DNA from: Hyphomicrobiales bacterium
GTDB lineage: Bacteria; Pseudomonadota; Alphaproteobacteria; Rhizobiales; Xanthobacteraceae
Assembly (NCBI GenBank): GCA_017305665.1
Contig: JAFKKH010000022.1
Span: forward strand, 1-64,000
DNA length: 64,000 nucleotides
Direction of reading: 5' to 3'
The number at the start of each line of letters is the position of its first letter. Position 1 is the first letter of the stretch. Both the position numbers and the translations under genes were made by a program. Of this stretch, positions 27,067 through 36,400 are shown piece after piece. The notes under the pieces are model-generated. The model saw only the letters and a program-made list of their open reading frames with translations. It searched no databases and was not told the origin of the DNA.

Positions 27067-27756
27067 ATGAAGCGTATTGCGGATTCAACTGAAACGTCTG
27101 CGACGACACGGATCGGGCAGGGGCGGCGTTTCCCGACTCGTCTGGCCATTGCGGCCGCAATCTGTTGCAGCGCCGCGGCTTCGCCGGCGTGGTCGCAATC
27201 GCTCGGCGACCGTTTCAAGGAGATGTTCGGCTTCAAGTCGCAGCCGGAACATGCGGCACCTGCGCCCGGTGCCGAGGCGTCTGCGCCGAAGGATCTGACC
27301 TGTCCGTCTGTGAGTATCCGCTCGGGGGCGGCGACTTATGCGGTCGGTACACCGGGTAAGCCGGCGAACGGCACCGATCTGCGCTATCAGGCGACGATCT
27401 CCGAAACCGCGCGGGAGTGCGACTACAACACCGACACTCGTCAGATCGCGATCAAGGTCGGAATCCAGGGGCGGGTTATCGTTGGGCCGGCCGGCGCGCC
27501 TGCGACGGTGGAGGTACCGCTGCGCGTTGCGGTGGTCGAGGACGGCGTTTCGCCGAAAACCATTGCCACCAAGGCCTATGTGGTCACCGTGAACCTGTCG
27601 AGCGACGACGGCGCACCCTACACCTTCGTATCGGATGACATTTCCTATCCGGCGCCGACGGCCGCGGTCGGGGACCGCTATGTGTTCTATGTCGGGTTCG
27701 ATCCGCAGGCATTGAGGCCGGAGCCGCGTGCGCGTGGCAAAAAGCGGCACAGGTAG
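27067..27756 (+). CDS. Exported protein of unknown function
   Basis: This 229-residue protein carries a signal peptide after a charged N-terminus (RLAIAAAICCSAAASPAWSQ). The mature part has SLGDRFKEMFGFKSQP followed by CPSVSIRSGAATYAVG, a two-cysteine region (TCPSV and ARECDYN) and a beta-rich end (YTFVSDDISYPAP). I do not recognise a named domain. The composition suggests a periplasmic or lipoprotein-like beta protein conserved in the family. It ends at a strong bidirectional hairpin (27810-27844) shared with the ATP synthase operon. Confidence 0.75.
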   Translation: MKRIADSTETSATTRIGQGRRFPTRLAIAAAICCSAAASPAWSQSLGDRFKEMFGFKSQPEHAAPAPGAEASAPKDLTCPSVSIRSGAATYAVGTPGKPANGTDLRYQATISETARECDYNTDTRQIAIKVGIQGRVIVGPAGAPATVEVPLRVAVVEDGVSPKTIATKAYVVTVNLSSDDGAPYTFVSDDISYPAPTAAVGDRYVFYVGFDPQALRPEPRARGKKRHR

Positions 27757-27809
27757 TCTGCGGCGCGGGCCCTGCGACCACGACGGCGATGGCCTTCCAC
27801 AAAGCAAAA

Positions 27810-27844
27810 GAAAAGCCGGCGCGAGAAGCTCGCGCCGGCTTTTT
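27810..27844. terminator. Bidirectional intrinsic terminator
   Basis: A 16-base stem pairs AAAAGCCGGCGCGAG-type arms: 27810-27825 with 27829-27844 around an AAG loop, flanked by A-run and T-run. It lies between the convergent exported-protein gene (+) and atpF (-) and should stop transcription from both sides. Confidence 0.88.
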
Positions 27845-27859
27845 GTTGGGCTGAAAAAT

Positions 27860-28351
27860 TCAGTTCAGCTTGGCGCGAACTTCGTTGATGCCCTTGTTCA
27901 CGAGGTCGTCGGCGACCTGTCCCTTCACCGACTGCGACAGGATCGTCGAGGCTGCAGCGACCGCAGCGTTGGCTGCCGCGGCGCGGACGTCGGCGATGGC
28001 CTGGGCTTCCGCCAGGGCGATCTTGCCTTCCGCCGTCTTGGTGCGGCGGGCGACGAAATCTTCCATCTTCACCTTGGCCTCGGCGGCGATCCGCTCGGCC
28101 TCGGCCTTTGCCGACGTGATGATGTCCTGCGCCTCGCGCTCGGCGCTGGCGTGGCGCGCCTTGTAGTCGGCGAGCAGCTTCGCAGCCTCGTCTTTCAGGC
28201 GGCTTGCCTCGTCGAGTTCGGACCGGATCCGCTCGGCACGATGGTCGAGCGCGATCGCGACCTTCTTGTAGGCGCCCACGTAGCCGAACACGATCAGCAG
28301 CGCGACGAAGGCGATCGCAACCCAGACTTCCGGATCGTACAACAGCTCCAT
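27860..28351 (-). CDS. atpF: ATP synthase F0 subunit b
   Basis: This 163-residue subunit b has one N-terminal membrane helix ([20 protein letters not shown]) and a long charged helix ([22 protein letters not shown] onward) that forms the peripheral stalk. It links the membrane a subunit to F1. It is last in the operon atpI-atpB-atpE-b'-b, 4 bases after b', and is followed by the terminator at 27810-27844. F1 genes are not in this window, as usual in alphaproteobacteria. Confidence 0.95.
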   Translation of the reverse strand: MELLYDPEVWVAIAFVALLIVFGYVGAYKKVAIALDHRAERIRSELDEASRLKDEAAKLLADYKARHASAEREAQDIITSAKAEAERIAAEAKVKMEDFVARRTKTAEGKIALAEAQAIADVRAAAANAAVAAASTILSQSVKGQVADDLVNKGINEVRAKLN

Positions 28352-28355
28352 CTCG

Positions 28356-28898
28356 TTATCCCTTCAAGGATGCTTCGACGGCGCTGTCCACCGTCTTGCT
28401 GTCCGGTGCCGCGCCGGTGAGCTGCTGCACGATGGCGGAGGCCGCATCCGCGGCGATGCCGCGAACATTGCTCATCGCCGCCGCGCGCGTCGACGCGATG
28501 GTCTTCTCGGCATCCGCAAGCTTTCCGGCCAGCCGCTCCTCGAGCGACTTGCGCTCGGCTTCCGACTGGGCGTTCAGCTTGTCGCGGGTGTCCGCGCCGA
28601 TCGCCTGGGCACGAGCGCGAGCGGCGGCAAGTTCGGCCTCGTAGGCCTTCAGTGCCGCATCGGACTCGTCCCGCAGCTTCTGGGCCGCGGCAAGGTCGCC
28701 GTCGATCGTGTTCTGGCGATTGTCGATGGTCTTGCTGACGCGCGGCAAGGCAAATCGCGAGACAATCACATAGAGCACAAGGAACGCGACGAACAGCGAC
28801 GCGAGCTGCGACGGGAACGTGCTCGTCTGGAACGGAGGAAACGGAGCCTTGTGGCCGCCGTCTGCCTCGGTATGGGCGTTGCCATGACTTTCAGCCAC
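28356..28898 (-). CDS. atpG: ATP synthase F0 subunit b'
   Basis: This 180-residue b' subunit pairs with subunit b in the peripheral stalk. It has a short N-terminal tail ([20 protein letters not shown]), a membrane helix ([22 protein letters not shown]) and a long charged helical region. Divergent b and b' copies are typical of phototrophs and alphaproteobacteria. It lies between atpE and b on the same strand. Naming varies (atpF2, atpX, atpG). Confidence 0.93.
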   Translation of the reverse strand: MAESHGNAHTEADGGHKAPFPPFQTSTFPSQLASLFVAFLVLYVIVSRFALPRVSKTIDNRQNTIDGDLAAAQKLRDESDAALKAYEAELAAARARAQAIGADTRDKLNAQSEAERKSLEERLAGKLADAEKTIASTRAAAMSNVRGIAADAASAIVQQLTGAAPDSKTVDSAVEASLKG

Positions 28899-28961
28899 GG
28901 TCTTCTCCTCTGTAGCGGACGAGGTCCGGCTGGCGGACCTCGTTCAGCCCAGTGCGTGATC

Positions 28962-29189
28962 TTAGAGAGCGAACAGCAGCAGAAGCGCGATCAGCAGCGA
29001 GAAGATGCCGAGCGCTTCGGTGATGGCGAAGCCGAAAATCAGGTTGCCGAACTGGCCCTGCGCGGCCGACGGGTTGCGTATCGCGGCGGCAAGGTAGTTG
29101 CCGAAGATGACGCCAACGCCGACGCCGGCGCCGCCCATGCCGATGCAGGCAATGCCGGCACCAATATACTTCGCGGCGATCGGATCCAT
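28962..29189 (-). CDS. atpE: ATP synthase F0 subunit c
   Basis: This 75-residue proteolipid forms the rotor ring. It has two membrane helices joined by the polar loop [11 protein letters not shown]. The proton-binding carboxylate is Glu58 in [11 protein letters not shown], so it is an H+-type ring. The glycine motif [14 protein letters not shown] packs helix 1. It lies between atpB and b'. The start at 29189 gives the normal [13 protein letters not shown]-terminus. Confidence 0.96.
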   Translation of the reverse strand: MDPIAAKYIGAGIACIGMGGAGVGVGVIFGNYLAAAIRNPSAAQGQFGNLIFGFAITEALGIFSLLIALLLLFAL

Positions 29190-29236
29190 GGAAAGAACTC
29201 CTTGAGTTTGCTGGTTTGCTGGAAGAGGCCGAGCCG

Positions 29237-29986
29237 TCAGTGGCCCGGATGGATTGCATCGTTGATGTAGATGCAGGTGAGGATGGCGAACACGTAGGCC
29301 TGCAGGAAGCCGACGAGGATTTCCAGGGCCGACAGCGCAATGACCATGGAGAGCGGCAGCATCGCGCCGAGCCAGCCGACTGCGCCCCAGGCGCCGAGCA
29401 TGGTGATGAAGCTGGCGAACACCTTCAGCGTGATATGGCCGCCCAGCATGTTGGCGAACAGACGAACGCTGTGCGACACCGGCCGCGACAGGAACGAGAT
29501 GATCTCGATCGCCATCACCAGCGGAAGGATGGCGATCGGAACGCCCTTTGGCACGAACAACTTGAGGAATTTCAGGCCGTTCTTGTAGAAGCCGTAGATC
29601 AGCACGATCGCGAACACCAAAAGCGCCAGCGCCGCAGTGACGACGATGTGGCTCGACACCGTGAAGGTGTAGGGCACGTTGCCGATCAGGTTGGAGATCA
29701 CGAGGAACATGAACAGCGTGAAAACGAAGGGGAAGAACTTCATCCCTTCCTTGCCCGCCGTGCTTCGCACCATGGTAGCGACGAATTCGTAACTCAGCTC
29801 CGCCACCGACTGGATGCGGGTCGGGACCAGCCTGCGTCCCGCGACCCCGCCGATCATCAGCAGCGAAATCACCGCGACCGTCACGAACATATAGGCCGAC
29901 GAGTTGGTGAACGCGATTTCCTGATTGCCGACGTGGCCGATCGTGAAAAGCTTGTCGATGGTGAACTGGTGAATCGGATCGATCAT
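29237..29986 (-). CDS. atpB: ATP synthase F0 subunit a
   Basis: This 249-residue membrane subunit provides the proton half-channels. The essential arginine is Arg175 in [14 protein letters not shown]. Other marks are [20 protein letters not shown] and the C-terminal [18 protein letters not shown] 29986 ([14 protein letters not shown]) matches homologues; an upstream in-frame codon would add [10 protein letters not shown]. It lies 47 bases before atpE in the operon. Confidence 0.95.
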   Translation of the reverse strand: MIDPIHQFTIDKLFTIGHVGNQEIAFTNSSAYMFVTVAVISLLMIGGVAGRRLVPTRIQSVAELSYEFVATMVRSTAGKEGMKFFPFVFTLFMFLVISNLIGNVPYTFTVSSHIVVTAALALLVFAIVLIYGFYKNGLKFLKLFVPKGVPIAILPLVMAIEIISFLSRPVSHSVRLFANMLGGHITLKVFASFITMLGAWGAVGWLGAMLPLSMVIALSALEILVGFLQAYVFAILTCIYINDAIHPGH

Positions 29987-30054
29987 CCGCGTGAATCTCT
30001 TGGTCTGCCGGCGCACCGGCGTTCAAACAATCAGGTCGTCCCGGCAGCCATCGG

Positions 30055-30438
30055 TCATCGGTGAGTCTGCTCGGGCATCACGCCTGCCGACCGCATCACG
30101 TTGATCACGCCGGCCGCGAAGCCAAGCAGGAAAAACACGATCAGCCCCCAGGGTGATGTCGACAGCAAGCGGTCGAATACCCAACCAATCACCGCTCCGA
30201 CGACAACGCCCGCGATCAACTCGGACGACAAGCGGAAACCACGTGCCAGGGCCGAGGCCCTTGCCGATGCGTCTCCGCCTTCAGTTCCGGGTTGGTCAGT
30301 CTCGATCCTGCGGTGTCCCCGAATTTCGGAGAGCCGCTGATCGAGATTTCCGAGCCTTACGGAAAGCGCAGCTTCATCGGGAAGCGAATTACCGCGATCT
30401 CCAGTCCCGCTGCTGTTTTTGTCCGTGCCGTCAGCCAT
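30055..30438 (-). CDS. atpI: AtpI-type ATP synthase accessory protein
   Basis: This 127-residue protein has a polar N-terminal half and two membrane helices ([23 protein letters not shown] and [20 protein letters not shown]), the AtpI/AtpZ layout. It precedes atpB as the first operon gene. AtpI helps c-ring assembly or Mg uptake near the enzyme. A good promoter candidate lies 70-100 bases upstream (30507-30535). Confidence 0.88.
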   Translation of the reverse strand: MADGTDKNSSGTGDRGNSLPDEAALSVRLGNLDQRLSEIRGHRRIETDQPGTEGGDASARASALARGFRLSSELIAGVVVGAVIGWVFDRLLSTSPWGLIVFFLLGFAAGVINVMRSAGVMPEQTHR

Positions 30439-30506
30439 GCTCTCGACACCTGAACAACGCTGCGATTTCTGAAAATAACGCCCCGTTACCCTTTAAAGCC
30501 GCGCGG

Positions 30507-30535
30507 ACCATACTGACCGTCACAGGTCAAGTCAA
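30507..30535 (-). promoter_or_regulatory. Candidate sigma-70-type promoter of the F0 ATP synthase operon
   Basis: On the reverse strand TTGACT (30535-30530) and TATGGT (30512-30507) are spaced by 17 bases. The -10 end lies 69 bases before the atpI start. The spacer holds an inverted repeat, TGACC-N6-GGTCA (forward 30514-30529), which could be a regulator site. Confidence 0.45.
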
Positions 30536-30726
30536 GATGACGTCGTAACCAGTTAGTGTATTGATCTCATTGACATTATTTTGGAAATCCAAGCTCGCCT
30601 GCGCCCGGTCGCCGCACTGCAATAGCAGACTCGCCGCACGACGAGCCTTGCGCCACTTCGGCGGCTCTGTTGGGATATCGGGCCGGGCGTTTTTCGGGTT
30701 CGGCGTTTCGGGAAGACGGACACAGC

Positions 30727-31353
30727 ATGCAACGCGAAATCGATTACTATTTTTCCCTGACATCGCCATGGGCCTACATCGGTCATGCGCTTTTTCGCGA
30801 CATTGTAAGTACCTATAATATCAAGGTAAATCACAAGCCGGTGTTTCTGGCAGACCTGTTTTCGGAAAGCGGGGGGTTGCCGCTCGCCAAGCGCCACCCG
30901 GTCCGTCAGCGCTACCGGATGCTGGAATTGCAGCGCTGGAAGGACAAGCGCGGTCTCGATTTTCATTTCGCGCCCCGGCACGTGCCCTTCAATGGCCGAC
31001 TCGCCGACGGCGCCGTGATCGCAGCGCTCGAAGCCGGCCACGACCCCGACCGCTTCCTGCGCCGCGCCTATGCCGCGGTCTGGGAGGAGCAACTCGATCT
31101 TGCGGATGCCGCCACGATCGCCCGGCTGGCCGACGAGGCCGGATTGCCGGGCAAGTCGCTCATCGAACGTTCTCCAGCCGCGGAGATCGGCGCGCAATAC
31201 GAACAGAACCGGCAGGATGCGCTGGCGGCGGACGTATTCGGTTCGCCGGGCTACGTCCTCGATGGCGAAGCCTTCTGGGGACAGGATCGTCTCGAATTGC
31301 TGGCGGACGCATTGAAGTCGGGCAGGGCGGCCTATAGCTCAAACGTGTCTTGA
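30727..31353 (+). CDS. 2-hydroxychromene-2-carboxylate isomerase-like (DsbA-fold) protein
   Basis: This 208-residue protein has the kappa-GST/DsbA fold. The motif SLTSPWAYIGHALF near the N-terminus (active-site Ser in SPW) and the end ADVFGSPGYVLDGEAFWGQDRLELL match HCCA isomerases, which isomerise a naphthalene catabolite using glutathione. In organisms without naphthalene genes the real substrate is unknown; a general GSH-dependent role is plausible. ATG 30727 is clear. It is divergent from the atp operon. Confidence 0.9.
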   Translation: MQREIDYYFSLTSPWAYIGHALFRDIVSTYNIKVNHKPVFLADLFSESGGLPLAKRHPVRQRYRMLELQRWKDKRGLDFHFAPRHVPFNGRLADGAVIAALEAGHDPDRFLRRAYAAVWEEQLDLADAATIARLADEAGLPGKSLIERSPAAEIGAQYEQNRQDALAADVFGSPGYVLDGEAFWGQDRLELLADALKSGRAAYSSNVS

Positions 31354-31429
31354 CGCGATTTGCCGACCCGGGTGGAGCGGATTGACGTTCCCACACGACG
31401 GCAAGCGAATCAGCAGACGGAGCAGAGCA

Positions 31430-31978
31430 ATGAGCGCAGCGTCGTCGTCTTTTCAGTTAGCCCGGGTTGTCATGACGACGGCGGTGCTGGCCGCGCTCGC
31501 GATGCCGGCGATGGCACAAGCGGTGCCGGATACGGAGAACGGGCGCTACACGCTTGCGCCGATGAGCGGCGGCTTTGCCAGACTGGATACACGCACCGGC
31601 GTCGTCTCGCACTGCACGGACAAGGGTCACGGTTGGGCGTGCTATGCGTTGCCTGACGAGCGTGCCGCGCTGGATACGGAAATCGGGCGACTTCAGACCG
31701 AGAACGAAAAGCTCAAGACGCAACTCGCCGCGCGCGAGCCGACGCCTGACAAGACGCAGGAGGCTTTGCCGAAAGCGGATTCGCTGAAACCGGATGGGAA
31801 GATCGCGGCGCCGAAAACCGACGAGCCAAAAACGGCCGACGCCAACCGCAACCGGATCGAGATTCCGCTGCCGAGCGATCACGACATGGATCGCGTGATG
31901 TCGTTCGTCGAGCGCGCCTGGCGGCGACTGATCGAGATGGCCGCTCGCGTCCAGCGCGACGTGTCCGGGAAGATCTGA
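31430..31978 (+). CDS. Exported coiled-coil protein of unknown function
   Basis: This 182-residue protein has a signal peptide (LARVVMTTAVLAALAMPAMAQA), then a small domain RYTLAPMSGGFARLDTRTGVVSHCTDKGHGWACYALPDERAALD resembling lipoprotein-like tags, a coiled coil (EIGRLQTENEKLKTQLA), a charged proline/lysine linker and a C-terminal amphipathic helix (DRVMSFVERAWRRLIEM). I do not recognise a named family. ATG 31430 follows GGAG by 7 bases. The design (secreted anchor, coiled coil, helix) suggests an envelope scaffold, but this is a guess. Confidence 0.75.
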   Translation: MSAASSSFQLARVVMTTAVLAALAMPAMAQAVPDTENGRYTLAPMSGGFARLDTRTGVVSHCTDKGHGWACYALPDERAALDTEIGRLQTENEKLKTQLAAREPTPDKTQEALPKADSLKPDGKIAAPKTDEPKTADANRNRIEIPLPSDHDMDRVMSFVERAWRRLIEMAARVQRDVSGKI

Positions 31979-32136
31979 TTGGACCTGTTTGGCTCGACGA
32001 GCGGGGTCGCATTCAGCCTGCAACACAGACCGCGACGATCTGCCGCAAAACATTAAATCTCCCTCATTTGCCGGAACGCACGCTACTCGCATCGGTTGCC
32101 CTTCGTTCATTACAGAGAAAGGAAAGGGAAGCCTCC

Positions 32137-32523
32137 ATGCGATTTTCGAAAATCCTGTCCGCCGCGCTCGTGATGGGTGCCGCGTCCGTCTCGCTTCAGC
32201 CCGCGACGGCGGCGCCTTTGACGGTCGACAGATCGCTTGCGACTTCGGCCGCGACGCCTCAGCCGGTGCGCTGGCGTCATCACGGCTGGCATCACCGCGG
32301 TGGGTGGCATCATGGCTGGCATCGCCATGGCTGGCGGCGTGGCTACTATGGTCCGGGCGCTGTGGTTGGCGGGCTTGCCGCGGGTGCAATCATCGGTGGT
32401 GCCATCGCCAACAGTCAGGCGCGCGCCAATAACGATGCCTACTGCTTCAGCCGCTTCAAATCCTATGATCCGGCCTCGGGGACCTATCTCGGATACGACG
32501 GCCTCCGTCATCCCTGCCCGTAA
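32137..32523 (+). CDS. BA14K-family exported protein
   Basis: This 128-residue protein has a signal peptide (LSAALVMGAASVSLQPATAA), a His/Trp/Gly-rich stretch (about residues 45-75, several HHGW-like repeats), a glycine-rich hydrophobic segment (GAVVGGLAAGAIIGGAIA) and the BA14K C-terminus, DAYCFSRFKSYDPASGTYL then GYDGLRHPC. BA14K proteins are small immunoreactive exported proteins of alphaproteobacteria; a lectin-like role has been proposed. The His-rich region could bind metal. A strong terminator follows at 32551. Confidence 0.9.
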   Translation: MRFSKILSAALVMGAASVSLQPATAAPLTVDRSLATSAATPQPVRWRHHGWHHRGGWHHGWHRHGWRRGYYGPGAVVGGLAAGAIIGGAIANSQARANNDAYCFSRFKSYDPASGTYLGYDGLRHPCP

Positions 32524-32550
32524 TCCGGTTTGAAGAAAGTGTGTCAGACG

Positions 32551-32580
32551 ATCCGGCTGCATTGCGCAGCCGGATTTTTC
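32551..32580 (+). terminator. Intrinsic terminator after the BA14K gene
   Basis: ATCCGGCTGC (32551-32560) and GCAGCCGGAT (32566-32575) form a perfect 10-base stem with loop ATTGC, followed by a T-run (32575-32579). It lies 28 bases past the BA14K stop. Confidence 0.88.
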
Positions 32581-32775
32581 TGCGAATGGCGGTCAATCGC
32601 CATGGGAAGAATGGCGCGAAATGCGATTTGCGGCGATGCCGCACGGCCGCCGTTAACTCGTTAACGCAATCTTCGGTATTGTTGTCTTGCAAGACCGGTC
32701 CGCGCGGGGGACAATTAGGCTCCGAAGGAGCACTCCGGGCCGGAGTGCCGCAGTGAGGATCAACGTACGGATTCA

Positions 32776-33450
32776 ATGACCGCATCTGACACCACTCATA
32801 TCGTGATCGCCGACGATCATCCGTTGTTCCGCGATGCTTTGCGGCAGGCGGTGGCCAGCGTTGTGCCGGCCAGGATCGACGAAGCCGGCACGTTCGAGGA
32901 ATTGACGGCGCGGCTGGAGCAGGAGGCCGACGTCGACCTGATCCTGCTCGACCTGTCGATGCCGGGCATCAGCGGTTTTTCCGGGTTGATCTATCTGCGT
33001 GCGCAGTATTCGGCGATTCCAGTCGTGGTGGTTTCGGCCAGCGACGACGTTGCGACGATCCGGCGCTCGATGGATTTCGGCGCTTCCGGATTCATTCCAA
33101 AGCGGCTCGGAGTCGATGCTCTGCGCACCGCGATCCTCAAGGTCATCGAGGGCGATATCTGGATTCCACCCGATATCGATCTGTCCGCCGCGGGCGATCC
33201 CGAGATGACGCGGTTGCGCGACCGCCTGGTAACGCTCACCCCGCAACAGGTACGCGTCCTGATGATGTTGTCGGAAGGTCTGCTCAACAAGCAGATCGCC
33301 TATGAGCTCGGCGTGTCGGAGGCAACGATCAAGGCGCATGTCTCTGCGATCCTGCAGAAGCTCGGCGTCGAAAGCCGCACCCAGGCGGTGATCGCCGCCG
33401 CCAGGATCGCAGGCGATCAGTGGCGGCAGAGCGAGCCTTCGGCGAACTAA
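32776..33450 (+). CDS. NarL/LuxR-type response regulator (CrbR/ErdR-like)
   Basis: This 224-residue regulator has a receiver domain with acidic pair Asp13/Asp14 (IVIADDHPLF), phospho-acceptor Asp59 (ILLDLSMPG) and Lys in GFIPKRL, plus a LuxR-type helix-turn-helix (LTPQQVRVLMMLSEGLLNKQIAYELGVSEATIKAHVS). It lies convergent with and 10 bases from a large SSS-family sensor kinase that is very likely its partner. The pair resembles CrbS/CrbR and MxtR/ErdR, which control acetate or ethanol use and acetyl-CoA synthetase. Direct targets are not in this window. Confidence 0.88.
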   Translation: MTASDTTHIVIADDHPLFRDALRQAVASVVPARIDEAGTFEELTARLEQEADVDLILLDLSMPGISGFSGLIYLRAQYSAIPVVVVSASDDVATIRRSMDFGASGFIPKRLGVDALRTAILKVIEGDIWIPPDIDLSAAGDPEMTRLRDRLVTLTPQQVRVLMMLSEGLLNKQIAYELGVSEATIKAHVSAILQKLGVESRTQAVIAAARIAGDQWRQSEPSAN

Positions 33451-33460
33451 ATCTTCCGGA

Positions 33461-36400
33461 CTATTCCGCGGCCACGGTCTGTTGTGCCCGCCACTGCCCG
33501 ATCAACGCGCGCAGCGATGCCGGTTTCAATGGCTTGTTGAGCAACGAGATGCGTTCCAGGCGCGCGGCATCGCGAACGTGAGGACTGCGATCCGCCGTGA
33601 TCAGGATGGCGGGAAGCGTCTCACCGTATCGCCGACGGATTTCGCGGATCGCGGCGATGCCGTTGCCGCGGTCGAGATGATAGTCCACCAGCAGTCCTGT
33701 GATCCGTTCGCCGGCCGCCTCAATGGCCTCGATCGCCGACTCCGGATCGGCCACGGCGATCACGCGGGCGTCCCACGAACTCAGAAGCGTTTTCATGCCG
33801 TCGAGGATCGCCGGATCGTTTTCGATACACACGACCAGGGCACCGCTCATCGGCGCACGGGACAGCGGCGTGCTGGTGGTGACCGTGGTGGTGTGGTTAA
33901 TGGCGGTGGCAATCGGAACCGTGACCGAGAAGACCGAGCCGCCGCTGCGATTTGAATCCAGCGCGATGCCGTGATCCAGCACACGCGCGATGCGCTGAAC
34001 GATCGACAGGCCGAGGCCGAGGCCGCGCGCGATCCGCGCGCCCTGTTCGAGGCGGTGAAACTCCTTGAATATCTCGCCACGCTTCAAGGCCGGGATTCCG
34101 ACGCCGGTGTCATAGACGTTGATCTGAAGCGATTTGCCGCGGCGGCGGCAGCCGATCAGCACGCGGCCATGAGGAGTGTATTTGATCGCATTCGAGATCA
34201 GGTTCTGCAGAAGGCGCCGCAACAGCAGCCGGTCGGACGCCACCGGCAGCGAACTCGGCACGAATGTCAGGCGCACATCCTTGGCCCGCGCGATCGGCGC
34301 GAATTCGATTTCGACCGAGCGCATCAGGTCGCCGATGCGGAAACTCGAGATCGATGTGGTCATGGCGCCGGCATCGAGGCGGGAGATGTCAAGCAGCGCG
34401 CCGAGGATCTCCTCGATCGCTTCGAGCGAGTCGTCGATGTTCTCGACCAGCCGTGAGTCCTCGCCGCCGCTCTGCCGCTCCACCAGGCTCGTGACGTAGA
34501 GCCGGGCGGCGTTGAGCGGCTGCAGGATGTCGTGGCTGGCGGCGGCGAGAAACCGCGTCTTGGAATTGTTGGCCTCCTCGGCGTTGCTCTTGGCGCGCGC
34601 GAGTTCGGAGTTCAACCGGGTCAGCTCCTCGGTGCGATCACGCACGCGCTTTTCTAGCGTCGCATTGGCGCGTTCCAGCGCCTCGGCGGCCTCGAAGCTC
34701 GGCGTGACGTCCGAGAACGTGATCACCAGACCACCGTCGGGCATCCGGTTGGCGCGCACTTCGATCACGATGTTGCGGTCCGGAAGGCGCTCCAGGTAAG
34801 GCCGCCCTTCGGCGGTGTATGCATCCAGCCGAGTCAGCTTTACCGACTCCCGGCCCGACGGCGACATATCGATGCTTCCAACAAAATCCAGAATCTCGCT
34901 CAGCGGGATCCCGATCTGGACGATTTGCGGCGGCAGCCCGAGGAGTTGTCCGAACTGCCGGTTCGAGCAGATGAGCTGCAGCTCGGGATTGAACACGGCG
35001 ATGCCCTGCCGCACGTGATTCAGCGCGGTCTGAAGCATCTCGCGATTGAAGTGCAGGGCCGCATGGGCGTCGTCGAGCAGTTTCAGTGCCGCTTTGGCCG
35101 AGACCGTGCGCCGTCGCAGCAGCAACGACATCACGAGGCGTGACGATGCGGCGCCAATCGATGACGCGATCAAATGCTCGGCGTGCTGGAGCAGCTCGAA
35201 ATCGGCCGGCGTGGCGGGCTCGAGGTTGATGCGCCGCGCGACGGCGAATTCGTCGAATGCTTCGCGCGTGCGGTCCGGGCCAAGATATTGAGCCACCGTG
35301 CTCAGGATATCCTGCACCGTCACCGTCGAGCGCCAGCGCCGGAACGGCGGATTGAGCGGCGCCAGCGTGTTGGGCGCGAAGATTTCGGCTTGCAGCCGTT
35401 CGATCGACGAAGGTTGCCGCATGAGCGACAGAAGGACGTAGGTCAGCACATTCAGCGACAGGCTCCACAGCACACCATGCATCAGTGGCGGCAGGTCTGT
35501 GCCGAGCAATGCCTGCGGTCTCAGCGCCGCGATGCCGAACGGGCCGTGTTGCAGCAGCATGATGCCTGCGCTTCCGTCCATGAAGCTCGGGAGAAACAGC
35601 GTGTAGACCCAGACCGCGAAACCGACGGCCATGCCGCCCATGGCGCCGCGTGCGGTGGCGCGCCGCCAGACCAGTCCACCGAGGAAGGCCGGCGCAAGCT
35701 GCGCGATGGCGGCGAACGACAGCAGTCCGATCGCGGCGAGCTGCGCGCTGCCGAGGGCGTGATAATAGGAATACGCCAGCACCATGATGACGATGATGGC
35801 GAGACGTCTCGTCTTCAGCAGGAAGTTGCCGAAATCCTTGTGGTCGCCGGGTGAGCCCAGGCTGCGCTGCAAAACCAGCGGCATGACGATGTCGTTCGAC
35901 ACCATGATCGCCAGCGCCACGCATTCGACGATCACCATGGCCGTCCCCGCCGACAATCCGCCGACGAACACGGCGATGCTGAGGAGGGTGGCATGCTTCT
36001 CCATCGGCAACGCCAGCACATACATGTCGCTGTCGACTGCGCCGAACGGGAACGTGATGAGGCCTGCAAGTGCGATCGGAATCACGAAGAGGTTGATGGC
36101 CACCAGGTAGGTCGGAAACAACCAGCGTGCCCGGCTGACCTCGGCATCGCTCGAGTTTTCGACCACGCTGACGTGGAATTGCCGGGGCAGCAGCATGATC
36201 GCGAGAAACGACAGCAGCGTCATGGTCAGGAAATTGCCGACCGACGGCGTGTATTCGAGGGCCCGCACCGCCTCCGGCGATTTCATCGCGCGATCGGCCA
36301 GTTCGACGGGACTGAACATCCAGAACGTCACGAAGGCTCCGGCGGCGAGGAATGCCACCAGCTTGACGATCGATTCGGTTGCGACCGCGAGCATCAGTCC

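Noticed and set aside
32541-32756. 71-codon frame downstream of the BA14K gene
   Set aside because: It overlaps the strong terminator at 32551-32580 and has no ribosome site or family resemblance.
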